NCBI GenBank assembly: GCA_022572355.1
Contig: JACZWC010000045.1
Coordinates: 1 to 34,841 of the forward strand
DNA from: Bacteroidota bacterium
GTDB taxonomy: Bacteria; Bacteroidota; Bacteroidia; NORP154
DNA: 34,841 nucleotides
Reading direction: 5' to 3'
This document shows positions 1-8,542 of this stretch, piece by piece. Every line of letters begins with the position of its first letter. Position 1 is the first letter of the stretch. The notes under the pieces were generated by a model that had not been told where the DNA came from, made no database searches, and saw only the letters and a list, made by a program, of their open reading frames with translations. The position numbers and the translations under genes were made by a program.

Positions 1-32
1 TTGATTTCCAGTATGTTTGCCCGCAGATTAGA

Positions 33-3000
33 TCAAATTTTGATACCAATGACCAGTATATCATCCAACTGCTCCTGTGTATTACCTTCCTGGTCTTTTT
101 GGGCTCTCCAGTCCTCTATAATTTTATCTAAATGTGTTTTTTGATCATCCATGCTCATTGGTTGTATCTCAAGAATAAGTTCTTTAAATCGTTTACTCCT
201 GAATTTCTTGCCTTTCGGCCCCCCGAACTGATCTGCATATCCGTCAGAATAAATGTAAAGCGCATCTCCTTTTTGGAGTTTTATTGAATGATTGGTGAAT
301 TTTTTTCCTCCATCATCCTCGTAAATCCCAATTGGCATGCGATCAGCCTTTATCTCTTCCAGCTCTCCTTTTCTTATCAGGATCAAGGAGTTGTATGCGC
401 CAGCAAACAAAGCAGTGTTTTTAGAATAATTCAATGCTAACAGTCCAATATCCATTCCATCTTTTTGTTCACCTGATTTGCCCTTTTGCTTCAGGGCATT
501 GATAATGCCATCTTTCATCGCATCTAATATTTCTGCCGGTTCCGTATTCCCTTTTTCAATAACAATTTCATTTAACAGTGAATTACCGATCATTGACATA
601 AATGCACCCGGAACTCCATGGCCCGTACAATCCGCTGCGGCTATAATGGCGATGTCATCCTTCTTAGTAAGCCAATAAAAGTCACCACTTACAACATCCT
701 TAGGTTTAAACAAAATAAACGATGCTGGAAAATGTTGTAATCTCTCATTATCCAGAGGGAGGATTGCCTCTTGTATGCGTTTGGCGTAGGCAATGCTGTC
801 TGTAATGTCTTTATTCTTTGCCTCGATGATGTCGTTTTTGTCACTAATTTCCCTATTACTCTGTTCTACTTTTTCTTTTTCGCTCCTTAGCTCTGCTGTT
901 CTGCTAAGTACTTTCTCTTCGAGTACTCTTTTCTGCTTTTGCAGGTTTCGCATTCTTATCGTTATAAAAGAATAGGCACCGCTAAATACAAATACAACAC
1001 AAAAGGCGTAGAACCACCAGGTTTGATACCAGGGTGGCAGGACGCGAAAAGTAAACCTGGCGGGTTCCTTATTCCAAAGCCCATCATTATTCATCGCTTT
1101 TACCATAAAAGTATAATCACCTGGGGGAATGTGCGAATACACCGCTTCTTTTTTGTCAGTTACAGGTAACCAGGCGTCATCCAGGGGATCCAGTCTGTAT
1201 TGGTACCTCACCTTTACGGGAATGGTCATGCTCACGCCCACATAATCGAACGTCAGGTGATTCTTATTATGAGGAAGTATAAGGTTCACGGGCAGTTTTG
1301 TAACGCCGTCAATTGTATCAGAAAAAGCAGCCCAGTCATATTCTTCAAATTGCAGGCGTATATTGGTAATACCCGTTAATGCCTCCATTGTGTTAATACT
1401 TTCCTTTGCGGGGTTAAATATTGTTACGCCTTTTGTTGTTCCAAACCAAAATTGACCTTGACTGTCTCTAAAGCTGGCATTGCTGTTGCATTCCATACCA
1501 ATAAAACCTTCATCTTTGCCATAATGCGTTAATTCAATCTTCTTTTTTGAGTGATATAAATTTAGGTCTAGCTTGTCCAGTCCTTTGCTTGTTCCTATCC
1601 ATAAGTCTCCATTTCTGCCTAGCTCCAGCAGATATATCTTATCAGCACTGAGGCCATCCTCCAAACTGATTTTTGTAAATTTGTTTGAATTATAATTGAA
1701 TACTCCTTCATTTGTAGCAAACCAATAATAACCCCGGGCATCTTGTAGAACTGTCTGTACCCTGCCATCCACAAAGCCTTCATCGCTGCCGAAGAATTGC
1801 ATACTGGTGCCATCGTATCTCGATGCACCATTTTCCGTGGTAAACCAGTAGTTGTTTTCTCTATCCTGGAATATGGTCCAAATACTTGTTCTGGAGATAT
1901 CTCCAAATTTCGATATGTCTCCATTTTCCATTCTCGTTACGCCTTTTGCAGTGCCAATCCACATTACTCCTTTATCGTCTATCATTAGAGAATAAACAAC
2001 GTCATCGTTCAATCCATCACGGATGGTGTATTGCTTGAACTGATTACCGTCATATCTGAATAAACCGCTTCCTGCTGTTGCAAACCAAAGGTTTCCTGAT
2101 TCATCTTCTACGATGGACTTGGTATTACTGGCAACCCCTAGCTTAATACGATCTTTATTCATTCTGGTAAATACTTTTATTTGTCCGTTTGTCATTTTTG
2201 TAATTCCGGATTCGGAGCCAAACCAGTAATTTCCCTTGCTGTCTTCAAAAATGGCTTGAATCATATCGTTAGGGAGGGAGTCTTTCCGGCTGTAGTTTTT
2301 AAATACTTCTCCTTTATATCTGAATTTGGTAACTCCCTTTCCCATGGTTCCAAACCAGATATTTCCTTCCCTGTCCTCCATGATTGACCATATATTGTTG
2401 GTAGCAAGGCCGTTAGACTCCCTGTAACTTTTGAATGTACTACCATCATAGTAGATTGCTCCTGCTTTTGTTCCAAACCACAGGTCTCCGTCTTTCGACA
2501 GTAATGAAGACTGAATCGTCAATTGAGACTCTGCTTCATTTACTCTTATTTCTTCTATCTCATTATTAGCTTTAATCTTGTTAAGGCCCTTTAAAGTTCC
2601 TACCCATATGTTCCCATCCCTATCTTCAACAATTGAGTTCACAACATTATGTAGCAGGCCCTTTTCGACATTAAAAACAGTAAAACCCTTCCCATCATAT
2701 TTAATAACTCCTATAGAATGAGTGCCAAACCAAATATTGCCTTTCTTGTCCTGATGCATCGTAAATACGGGAATATCTTTCAGTATCGGGCCACCTTCAA
2801 ACAGTTCAATCTTTCCCTCTACAAGTTTCGCTACACCTTTTAAAGTAGCAAGCCAGACAATATCGTATTCCGCATCTTCCAATACAGCAAATACCAGATT
2901 ATCCGGAAGCCCATCTTTTTTTGTATAGTTGGTGAAGTTATACCCGTCATATATGCTTAACCCGCCCAATGTGCCAATGTATAAATTACCTTCTTTTCCC

Positions 3001-3278
3001 TCAATTATTGAAAATACAACATTATCCAGCAGTCCATCAGCTTTGGTTAAAGAGCTGAATTGATGGCCATCATAAATACTTATTCCTCCGCTATTCGTTC
3101 CGAACCAAATGTAGCCTTTACCGGTCTGGCATATTGAAAGTACCTGGGTTTGGACCAAGCCCTCTTCTACCGAAAAGTTCTCAAAATTATAGGTCTGTGA
3201 AAGAGATGTTTTAAAAGACAAAATTCCTCCCGAAAAAAGAAGGGAAACAAATATCGAATAATAAATACGGCTCACCAC
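33..3278 (-). CDS. Two-component-propeller sensor with SpoIIE/PP2C phosphatase output
   Basis: Predicted inner-membrane signalling phosphatase of 1081 residues with a periplasmic sensor. A signal peptide (about 1-28) is followed by 14 propeller repeats of the form GxxWFGTxxGxxxYDG (about 40-640), enough for two seven-bladed propellers. Next come a Y_Y_Y domain (about 685-750), one membrane helix (about 754-774), a coiled coil (about 775-822) and a SpoIIE-type PP2C domain (about 830-1081). The metal-binding aspartates are present: D866 in SGDF, D883 in DCTGHG, D1012 in YSDG and D1072/D1073 in LDD. There is no histidine-kinase domain, unlike the better-known hybrid sensors with this propeller. 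The start is GTG (3278 or 3275), because an in-frame stop lies just upstream and no early ATG exists. It lies 81 bp downstream of the VWA gene on the same strand, so co-transcription is possible. By family, the substrate would be a phosphorylated STAS-type anti-sigma antagonist; none is encoded here, so the target is unknown. Confidence 0.9.
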   Translation of the reverse strand: MVSRIYYSIFVSLLFSGGILSFKTSLSQTYNFENFSVEEGLVQTQVLSICQTGKGYIWFGTNSGGISIYDGHQFSSLTKADGLLDNVVFSIIEGKEGNLYIGTLGGLSIYDGYNFTNYTKKDGLPDNLVFAVLEDAEYDIVWLATLKGVAKLVEGKIELFEGGPILKDIPVFTMHQDKKGNIWFGTHSIGVIKYDGKGFTVFNVEKGLLHNVVNSIVEDRDGNIWVGTLKGLNKIKANNEIEEIRVNEAESQLTIQSSLLSKDGDLWFGTKAGAIYYDGSTFKSYRESNGLATNNIWSIMEDREGNIWFGTMGKGVTKFRYKGEVFKNYSRKDSLPNDMIQAIFEDSKGNYWFGSESGITKMTNGQIKVFTRMNKDRIKLGVASNTKSIVEDESGNLWFATAGSGLFRYDGNQFKQYTIRDGLNDDVVYSLMIDDKGVMWIGTAKGVTRMENGDISKFGDISRTSIWTIFQDRENNYWFTTENGASRYDGTSMQFFGSDEGFVDGRVQTVLQDARGYYWFATNEGVFNYNSNKFTKISLEDGLSADKIYLLELGRNGDLWIGTSKGLDKLDLNLYHSKKKIELTHYGKDEGFIGMECNSNASFRDSQGQFWFGTTKGVTIFNPAKESINTMEALTGITNIRLQFEEYDWAAFSDTIDGVTKLPVNLILPHNKNHLTFDYVGVSMTIPVKVRYQYRLDPLDDAWLPVTDKKEAVYSHIPPGDYTFMVKAMNNDGLWNKEPARFTFRVLPPWYQTWWFYAFCVVFVFSGAYSFITIRMRNLQKQKRVLEEKVLSRTAELRSEKEKVEQSNREISDKNDIIEAKNKDITDSIAYAKRIQEAILPLDNERLQHFPASFILFKPKDVVSGDFYWLTKKDDIAIIAAADCTGHGVPGAFMSMIGNSLLNEIVIEKGNTEPAEILDAMKDGIINALKQKGKSGEQKDGMDIGLLALNYSKNTALFAGAYNSLILIRKGELEEIKADRMPIGIYEDDGGKKFTNHSIKLQKGDALYIYSDGYADQFGGPKGKKFRSKRFKELILEIQPMSMDDQKTHLDKIIEDWRAQKDQEGNTQEQLDDILVIGIKI

Positions 3279-3359
3279 TTGTAGTTTTTATTATGTAGCT
3301 AAAATAGTAGAAATATGGATAACTACCTGTTGTAGTAATGGACGTAACCTGTGAGCACC

Positions 3360-4775
3360 TTACAGCCTCACCTGGCTGGAGCCCCCTGAAATAACGGTGA
3401 AAGCTTTCTCTTTTGTATAGATCGATTGCCTCGATTGTTGTGCTCTGTAGATCAGCCTGTACCTCCCCGGCTGCAGAATAAGTGTCTCCCTGGTAATGGT
3501 CTCGCTCATGGTGTAAACAAGCTCCAGCTTGTTGTTTTTCTCGAGGAAAATGCTGGCATATCCTCTGGCCGTAAGTAAGATGGAGGCAATACCTGGTTGC
3601 GGAATCTCTACGGTGTTGGTATGGCTTTGCCTTATTTCAATGGCAAACTTGAGTCGTGGCAATGAGAGTACTTCCAGGTCATAATCCCCGACGATATATT
3701 TTATTGTGGTGTTGAAATCCTGAACATTAAGTGTTTCCATCTCTCCTTTTTTTCTAATTATGCACTGCAAGGATTTATAATCACTTCTCCCTTTTACTTT
3801 GAGGTTCAGAGCTCCCTGAGGCGCATCGGCTGCGATGATGTTGTGCTTTCCAGCTGTCAGTACAATACTGTCAACAGTGACCGGTGGAATCGTATGTACC
3901 ACCATTTTGTATGATCCCAGCGGATCAATCATCAACGTGTCCGGATTTCCACGATGGTTGATGGTGTGTACGTAGTTGTATCTGATGTGCCCGGTTTGCT
4001 GATCATAAAAGGTCATGTTAACATCGGTTTCCGTAGGCTTGTTGTTCTTATCCAACAAATTTACCTGCACCGTAGTTGAGTTGAGGGCTTGAGAAATAAC
4101 AATACTGAGGACATTCTTGAATACTGCTTCGTCAGTAACATCGAAGTAATTGCCAACGCACTCAAATTCCTTCATTATATCTTTGCTCAGCCCCATGCCA
4201 ATCACAAAAGGCTTTAATATCACACCTTTCTGTTGCAGCGCCCAGGAAACTGCACATGGATCTCCGTCACATTCTTCAATTCCATCGGTTATCAAAATGA
4301 TGATGTTACGGCACTCTTTACATACTGGAAAGTCGTTGGCAGCCTGTTCCAATGAATATGCAATCAAGGTGGTTCCTTTTGGAATAACTTCCTCTAACTT
4401 TTTCTTGATTCTGGGAACATTTCCCTTGCTGAACGGGACTTCCAGCTTGGTGTCCTGGCAGTTTCTCTCATCTCTGGAGATTACCGGATATTGATGTCCA
4501 TAAACCCGCAATGCCAATTCAATATCCGGGCGATCGGCAATACTGTCCAGCAATTCTGATAACAACCTCCTGGCAATGACAATTTTTTGTCCTGTTTTCC
4601 AGCGACCGTACATGCTCTGCGAGCCGTCAAAAACAAAAAGGATCCGGGTTAAGGGAGCCTTGCCACTTACTGCATTTTGCGAAAAGCCCCAATTCGGAAC
4701 GACTGCCATAATGCAAAAAATCCCGATGACTCGGGAAATGAAGTACCGCTTTGTATGTTTATTGGTCTGTTTCAC
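3360..4775 (-). CDS. Secreted von Willebrand factor A domain protein
   Basis: A 471-residue protein with a hydrophobic N-terminal segment (about 12-33, ending FSQ) that looks like a signal peptide. The VWA domain spans about 43-230. It has a complete-looking metal-ion-dependent adhesion site: D50-x-S52-x-S54 in FDGSQS, a threonine near 135 in KGTTL, and D164 in LITDG. VWA domains with an intact site usually bind protein ligands through Mg2+. Several cysteines (C106, C152, C155, C169, C174) suggest disulfides or an extracytoplasmic location. Residues about 235-471 look beta-rich and match no family I recognise; no T9SS sorting domain is visible at the C-terminus. The start is GTG, since an in-frame TAA lies three codons upstream and the next methionine is inside the signal peptide. 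It sits between the transketolase gene (upstream) and the propeller phosphatase (downstream), all on the minus strand. Function is unknown beyond likely protein binding. Confidence 0.82.
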   Translation of the reverse strand: MKQTNKHTKRYFISRVIGIFCIMAVVPNWGFSQNAVSGKAPLTRILFVFDGSQSMYGRWKTGQKIVIARRLLSELLDSIADRPDIELALRVYGHQYPVISRDERNCQDTKLEVPFSKGNVPRIKKKLEEVIPKGTTLIAYSLEQAANDFPVCKECRNIIILITDGIEECDGDPCAVSWALQQKGVILKPFVIGMGLSKDIMKEFECVGNYFDVTDEAVFKNVLSIVISQALNSTTVQVNLLDKNNKPTETDVNMTFYDQQTGHIRYNYVHTINHRGNPDTLMIDPLGSYKMVVHTIPPVTVDSIVLTAGKHNIIAADAPQGALNLKVKGRSDYKSLQCIIRKKGEMETLNVQDFNTTIKYIVGDYDLEVLSLPRLKFAIEIRQSHTNTVEIPQPGIASILLTARGYASIFLEKNNKLELVYTMSETITRETLILQPGRYRLIYRAQQSRQSIYTKEKAFTVISGGSSQVRL

Positions 4776-4808
4776 CTTTCTTTATTAAACGAACAACTCA
4801 TTCCATAA

Positions 4809-4862
4809 AGTACTTTATTGTTGTGGCCACTAGCTACTGGCTTCTGGCCATTATCTAGTACT
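4809..4862. repeat. Small repeat-rich intergenic segment between transketolase and VWA genes
   Basis: The gap contains two copies of the palindrome tggcca (4824-4829 and 4845-4850), flanked by two copies of agtact (4809-4814 and 4857-4862). The arrangement is roughly symmetrical around CTAGCTACTGGCTTC. It could fold into a weak stem in RNA of either strand. There is no U-tract, so a terminator function is not supported. It may be the remnant of a dispersed intergenic repeat. Confidence 0.35.
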
Positions 4863-4905
4863 TTCTGACTCTTACTTTGGTTAATCTTTAATCTATAATC
4901 ATGAA

Positions 4906-5754
4906 TTAATAGTCCCCAAGCGTTTCTTCCAACTGCCCCAAAGCATTTTCAAGTTGTTCGTCACTAGGCGGAATACCATGCCACGCATGCGATCCCATCA
5001 TAAAATCCACACCACAACCCATTTCAGTCTTCATGAGGATCATCACTGGTTTGCCTTTTCCAGTGTGCTCCTTTGCCATTTTCAGTGTTCTGATAACAGA
5101 TTCCAAATCATTGCCATTGTCTAAATCAATAACATCCCATCCAAAAGCATGCCATTTAGCACCCAGGTCGCCGAGGGAATTGATATCATCTACATCACCG
5201 TCTATCTGGCGATTATTATAATCAACAGTCGAAATCAAATTGTCAACTCCCTTTGCTGCAGCGAACATAGCAGCTTCCCATATTTGTCCCTCCTGTAGCT
5301 CTCCATCGCCATGTAAGGTGTAAACTATTGTGTCTTCTCCATTTTGTTTTTTTGTGAGCGCCGCGCCGATTGCAACAGATAATCCTTGTCCAAGTGAGCC
5401 TGATGCGATCCTAATACCCGGCAAATCCTCTTCGGTTGCGGGATGTCCCTGTAATCTTGACCCAATTTTCCTGAAGGTTGCCAGTTCTGAAACTTCGAAG
5501 TATCCGCTTCGTGCAAGCGTGCTGTACCATACAGGCGAAATGTGACCGTTCGACAAGAAGAAAAGGTCCTGTTCCAAACCATCCATTGAGAAGTTTTGCG
5601 GGTCGTGGTGCAGGATTCCATTGTAAAGCGCCACAAAATACTCTGTGCAGCCCAATGATCCTCCCGGATGGCCTGATTGCACCGCATGAACCATTCTAAC
5701 GATGTCGCGGCGAATTTGCGAACACGTTTTTTTAAGTTCCGAAATATCCGTCAT
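4906..5754 (-). CDS. Transketolase, N-terminal (thiamine diphosphate-binding) subunit
   Basis: N-terminal half of a split transketolase, the pentose-phosphate enzyme that moves two-carbon ketol units between sugar phosphates. Numbering from an upstream ATG at 5787, visible motifs are SGHPGGSLG (38-46), SNGHISP (79-85) and the thiamine-diphosphate motif GDGELQEGQIWEA (160-172) with its downstream NN at 191-192. At 282 residues from the chosen start (293 from 5787), it matches the length of stand-alone N-terminal subunits and lacks the pyrimidine-binding and C-terminal domains. I prefer the ATG at 5754, because MTDISELKK begins where family members usually start and is preceded by an A-rich stretch; 5787 is also possible. 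In most genomes with split transketolase, the C-terminal subunit gene follows directly. Here the next gene downstream is the VWA protein, so the partner must be encoded elsewhere. Confidence 0.92.
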   Translation of the reverse strand: MTDISELKKTCSQIRRDIVRMVHAVQSGHPGGSLGCTEYFVALYNGILHHDPQNFSMDGLEQDLFFLSNGHISPVWYSTLARSGYFEVSELATFRKIGSRLQGHPATEEDLPGIRIASGSLGQGLSVAIGAALTKKQNGEDTIVYTLHGDGELQEGQIWEAAMFAAAKGVDNLISTVDYNNRQIDGDVDDINSLGDLGAKWHAFGWDVIDLDNGNDLESVIRTLKMAKEHTGKGKPVMILMKTEMGCGVDFMMGSHAWHGIPPSDEQLENALGQLEETLGDY

Positions 5755-5810
5755 TTTTGTGGAAAGTGTTGTAGCTGTCAAAGGCATAATTAGTCATTTT
5801 TTAGGTTCGC

Positions 5811-5818
5811 CAAATGTA
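5811..5818 (-). promoter_or_regulatory. Candidate -7 promoter box for the transketolase gene
   Basis: On the minus strand this reads TACATTTG, a match to the Bacteroidota -7 consensus TAnnTTTG. It lies 57 nt upstream of the preferred ATG at 5754 and 24 nt upstream of the alternative at 5787. The nearest upstream TTG is separated by 25 nt, longer than the usual spacing, so the -33 element is not convincing. Confidence 0.4.
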
Positions 5819-5981
5819 CTTTATAATTAATGGACTAACTGCTCAATGTTGATAATATGAAGGCTAATGTTGAAAACTTTTATGGCTTTTAAAGCGGTTG
5901 AAAATCAACTTCACATGCCCGATTGAGTTAATTATTAAATGATACCTGATTTCTTGTGTCTAAATCTGTCATGTGGGGGAA

Positions 5982-5989
5982 TACTTTTG
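5982..5989 (+). promoter_or_regulatory. Candidate -7 promoter box for the 6055 gene
   Basis: TACTTTTG matches the Bacteroidota -7 consensus TAnnTTTG and would give a leader of roughly 60 nt before the ATG at 6055. The nearest upstream TTG (5954-5956) is 25 nt away, so the -33 part is weak. Confidence 0.33.
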
Positions 5990-6054
5990 CGTAGATGAGT
6001 TTTTTTATTAAATTGCATACAATCCACTTAGCTAATAACTTAATTCGGCACATT

Positions 6055-8334
6055 ATGAAAAAATTATTACTCTCAATCCTATTGATTGCTGGCACATGCT
6101 TGTATAGTATCGCTCAGACCTATACGTTCAGCTATAGCACTAGCACCTTCACTTTATTATCCGGGGCTACCTCGGTAAATAGTAGTGTAACATGGAATTC
6201 GTTTACTCTTTTCCAGGAAATACCAATTGGGTTTACATTTAACTCGTTTAATCAGAGCTTTGATACATTGTATGTTGGTGCTGGATATGTTGCCTTTAGT
6301 AGCAACCAGGGTGCCAACTATCTGATTGCATACGAAGGAAATCTGATGGATCGGGATACTATTGGTTCAGTTTCTCCGGTCTCGTATGAATTATCGGGAA
6401 CGGCGGGAAGCAGAATATTAAAAATTGAATGGTATAATGCTGGCATCGAGGGGGAAAAGGATTCGCTGGGTACACTCAATGAATACTTAGATGTGCAGAT
6501 GTGGCTTTATGAGGGAACAGATGTGGTAGAAGTTCATATAGGAGACAATATAATCACTGCAGTTTCCTTCTATGGTGAACCTGGGCCGTATATTGGCATG
6601 TATGATGGTTTTTTTGATGAAACTAATATCATAAATGGAAGCTCTTCTTCGCCTTATTTGACTATGTCTGATTTTATGCCTTTGCTCGATATACCTGCAT
6701 CGGGAATGGTTTATACGTTTACACCAGGTGGACATTGTAGCAACGGAGTCATGGACGGTGATGAAACAGGCGTTGATTGTGGTGGAATCGGTTGTGTGGC
6801 TTGCCATTGTGATAATGATGTGCAGGATGTTGATGAAACTGGAGTTGATTGTGGTGGAGCAGATTGTGGCGATTGCCCTATTCCAGATGGATGTGCATAT
6901 GACAATACTCTTTATCTCATCCTAGCTGCACCTACCGCTGTTGGAGATTCTGTATATGATCCATGTATTTCCGGCGGTGAATACGACCAAATTACGGGCT
7001 TGGTAGCAGGCAATACATACAGAATATCTACCTGTAATACTTCTATTGTTGGATATGATTCTCAAATTAGTATATATCCGGCTGGAGGGGGAACGTCGGT
7101 AGCTGATAATGATGATTTCTGTGATCTTTTGTCGCAAGTATTCTTTACTCCGGCAACCAGTGGTGATTATGACGTTCTGATCGATGCATATCCCTGTGAT
7201 TCGGATGTGGCGTGTGTGGCCTTGACAGTAGAATTAGTCGCTATTAGTGGAGGAAGTTGTGATCCCGTGCCCATGGAAATTTGCTTGGTCACAAATGATT
7301 CAAGCGATAATAAAAATGTCGTGGTTTGGGAAAAGTTATCTTATCCGGTTGTTGGTGGATCTTACAATATATATAGAGAAACAAATGAGGCCAACAAATT
7401 TGATTTGATAGGCAATGTACCTTACGCCAACTTGAGTATTTTTAAGGACCTTACAGCTCAACCAGAGACGAGGCCATATCGGTATAAAATAACATCGGTT
7501 AATAATTGTGATATAGAGTCGGATCAAAGTCCAATTCATAAAACGCTTAAACTCACAGTGAATCAAGGGCTTGGAGGTGTATACAATTTGATTTGGACGA
7601 ATTATGAGGGAATTGATTTCCTAACCTATAAAGTGTGGAGATATACGACAAATGGAGATTCGATCATAGCTACTATTCCAAGTAACATCACCATCTTCAC
7701 TGATCCGAATCCCCTGGGATCAACAATTATGTATCAGCTGGAAATGGTGCATCCTTCAGGGGGATGTACTGCGGATAAAGGAAAGAGCTATAACTCTTCC
7801 AAATCAAACACAGCATCAGTTGGGGGAACTCCTGAATTGGGCGTAACCGCCACTGGCACTGCTGCAACGGGCCCTTGTGATGGTACAGCATTGGCAACTG
7901 CAGGAGGAGGAGCACCGCCATATACATACGCGTGGAATACAAATCCTGTGCAAACCACTGCAACTGCTACTGGGCTGTGCGGAAGCACGAGTTATACAAT
8001 AACGGTTACTGATGGCAGTTTGAATAGCTCAACTTCTACAGTATTCATCTCCGGGCCAGTGTCGATTGAACAGGTAATCCCGGATGATTTCTTTGATGTG
8101 TATCCCAATCCAAATCAGGGTTCATTTATGGTTGACCTGAATTTATCTGGCTCTGATACCTGGACTTTGAAAATCTTCAATCTCCTGGGAAGTGAGGTGC
8201 ATGCCGAAGCGCTGGGTGTAGTAAATGGAAACATGATCAAATCAATCGATCTGCAAGAGAATGTTAAAGGTATTTACTACGTGCAGCTTTCCAGCGACAG
8301 AGATACACTACGTAAAAAGGTAATTGTGTACTAA
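6055..8334 (+). CDS. T9SS type A cargo: modular secreted protein with Cys-rich DCGG repeats
   Basis: A 759-residue surface or secreted protein. I start it at the ATG at 6055, because MKKLLLSILLIAG...IAQ is a textbook signal peptide; the frame is open to 5995 but the extra residues do not look native. An N-terminal beta-rich region is followed by two tandem copies of a Cys-rich motif, CxNGxxDxxETGVDCGGxxCxxC (about 6733-6884). A pre-peptidase C-terminal-like beta domain follows (about 6889-7230), then a fibronectin III-like part (about 7260-7780) and a SprB-like repeat with YAWNTNPVQTTATATGLC (about 7837-8055). The T9SS type A sorting domain begins at VYPNPNQGSF (about 8095) and ends KKVIVY, with the typical LKIFNLLGSEV strand. 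It should be exported by Sec, then moved across the outer membrane by T9SS and anchored or released. No enzyme motif is recognised. An adhesive or matrix role is a guess. Confidence 0.85.
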   Translation: MKKLLLSILLIAGTCLYSIAQTYTFSYSTSTFTLLSGATSVNSSVTWNSFTLFQEIPIGFTFNSFNQSFDTLYVGAGYVAFSSNQGANYLIAYEGNLMDRDTIGSVSPVSYELSGTAGSRILKIEWYNAGIEGEKDSLGTLNEYLDVQMWLYEGTDVVEVHIGDNIITAVSFYGEPGPYIGMYDGFFDETNIINGSSSSPYLTMSDFMPLLDIPASGMVYTFTPGGHCSNGVMDGDETGVDCGGIGCVACHCDNDVQDVDETGVDCGGADCGDCPIPDGCAYDNTLYLILAAPTAVGDSVYDPCISGGEYDQITGLVAGNTYRISTCNTSIVGYDSQISIYPAGGGTSVADNDDFCDLLSQVFFTPATSGDYDVLIDAYPCDSDVACVALTVELVAISGGSCDPVPMEICLVTNDSSDNKNVVVWEKLSYPVVGGSYNIYRETNEANKFDLIGNVPYANLSIFKDLTAQPETRPYRYKITSVNNCDIESDQSPIHKTLKLTVNQGLGGVYNLIWTNYEGIDFLTYKVWRYTTNGDSIIATIPSNITIFTDPNPLGSTIMYQLEMVHPSGGCTADKGKSYNSSKSNTASVGGTPELGVTATGTAATGPCDGTALATAGGGAPPYTYAWNTNPVQTTATATGLCGSTSYTITVTDGSLNSSTSTVFISGPVSIEQVIPDDFFDVYPNPNQGSFMVDLNLSGSDTWTLKIFNLLGSEVHAEALGVVNGNMIKSIDLQENVKGIYYVQLSSDRDTLRKKVIVY

Positions 8335-8370
8335 GCGCTTGTAGCTGATCGAACCTCCCTTTCAATTCTG

Positions 8371-8480
8371 GATGCCCGCCTGAACCGGAACGGGCAGGAA
8401 GTGAAGAATCCTTGATTCTTCAGTTGCAAGATTCTTCGTTTCGCTGAGAGTGGGGATGGTGAGCTTTTTCAGACAGCCCC
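8371..8480. repeat. Cluster of hairpins resembling dispersed intergenic repeats
   Basis: Within the 208-bp gap before ychF there are two inverted repeats: gcccg/cgggc (8374-8378 with 8391-8395) and a perfect 8-bp stem gaagaatc/gattcttc with a 3-nt loop (8403-8410 with 8414-8421). They are followed by a stretch (about 8429-8447) reading agattcttcgtttcgctgag and a pyrimidine-rich tail ending cagacagcccc (to 8480). These strings resemble dispersed intergenic repeats that I recall from Bacteroidota genomes, but I cannot check that here. The hairpins could help end transcription of the upstream T9SS gene; no clear U-tract follows. Confidence 0.45.
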
Positions 8481-8511
8481 CATGGTTATGAGAATACATT
8501 CCTAATAATTA

Positions 8512-8519
8512 TAACTTTG
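8512..8519 (+). promoter_or_regulatory. Candidate -7 promoter box for ychF
   Basis: TAACTTTG is a perfect match to TAnnTTTG and sits 23 nt before the ychF ATG, implying a short leader. No convincing -33 TTG is seen at the usual distance. Confidence 0.42.
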
Positions 8520-8542
8520 TCGCCACAGAATTAAGATAGGCC

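Larger units (their letters stand above)
5788..6054. other. Divergent intergenic region between transketolase and a T9SS protein gene
   Basis: About 270-300 AT-rich bases separate two divergently transcribed genes, so both promoters should lie here. I see a TAnnTTTG box on each strand (5811-5818 minus, 5982-5989 plus) and no coding region, RNA gene or strong hairpin. The plus-strand reading frame extends upstream to 5995, but its first 20 codons look like leader sequence rather than protein. Confidence 0.6.

Noticed and set aside
939..1169. Plus-strand open frame inside the propeller phosphatase gene
   Set aside because: It overlaps the membrane helix and Y_Y_Y coding region of a well-supported gene on the other strand.
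3322..3336. Small inverted repeat actac/gtagt between the VWA and propeller genes
   Set aside because: A 5-bp stem is expected by chance in AT-rich DNA and is too weak to call a terminator.
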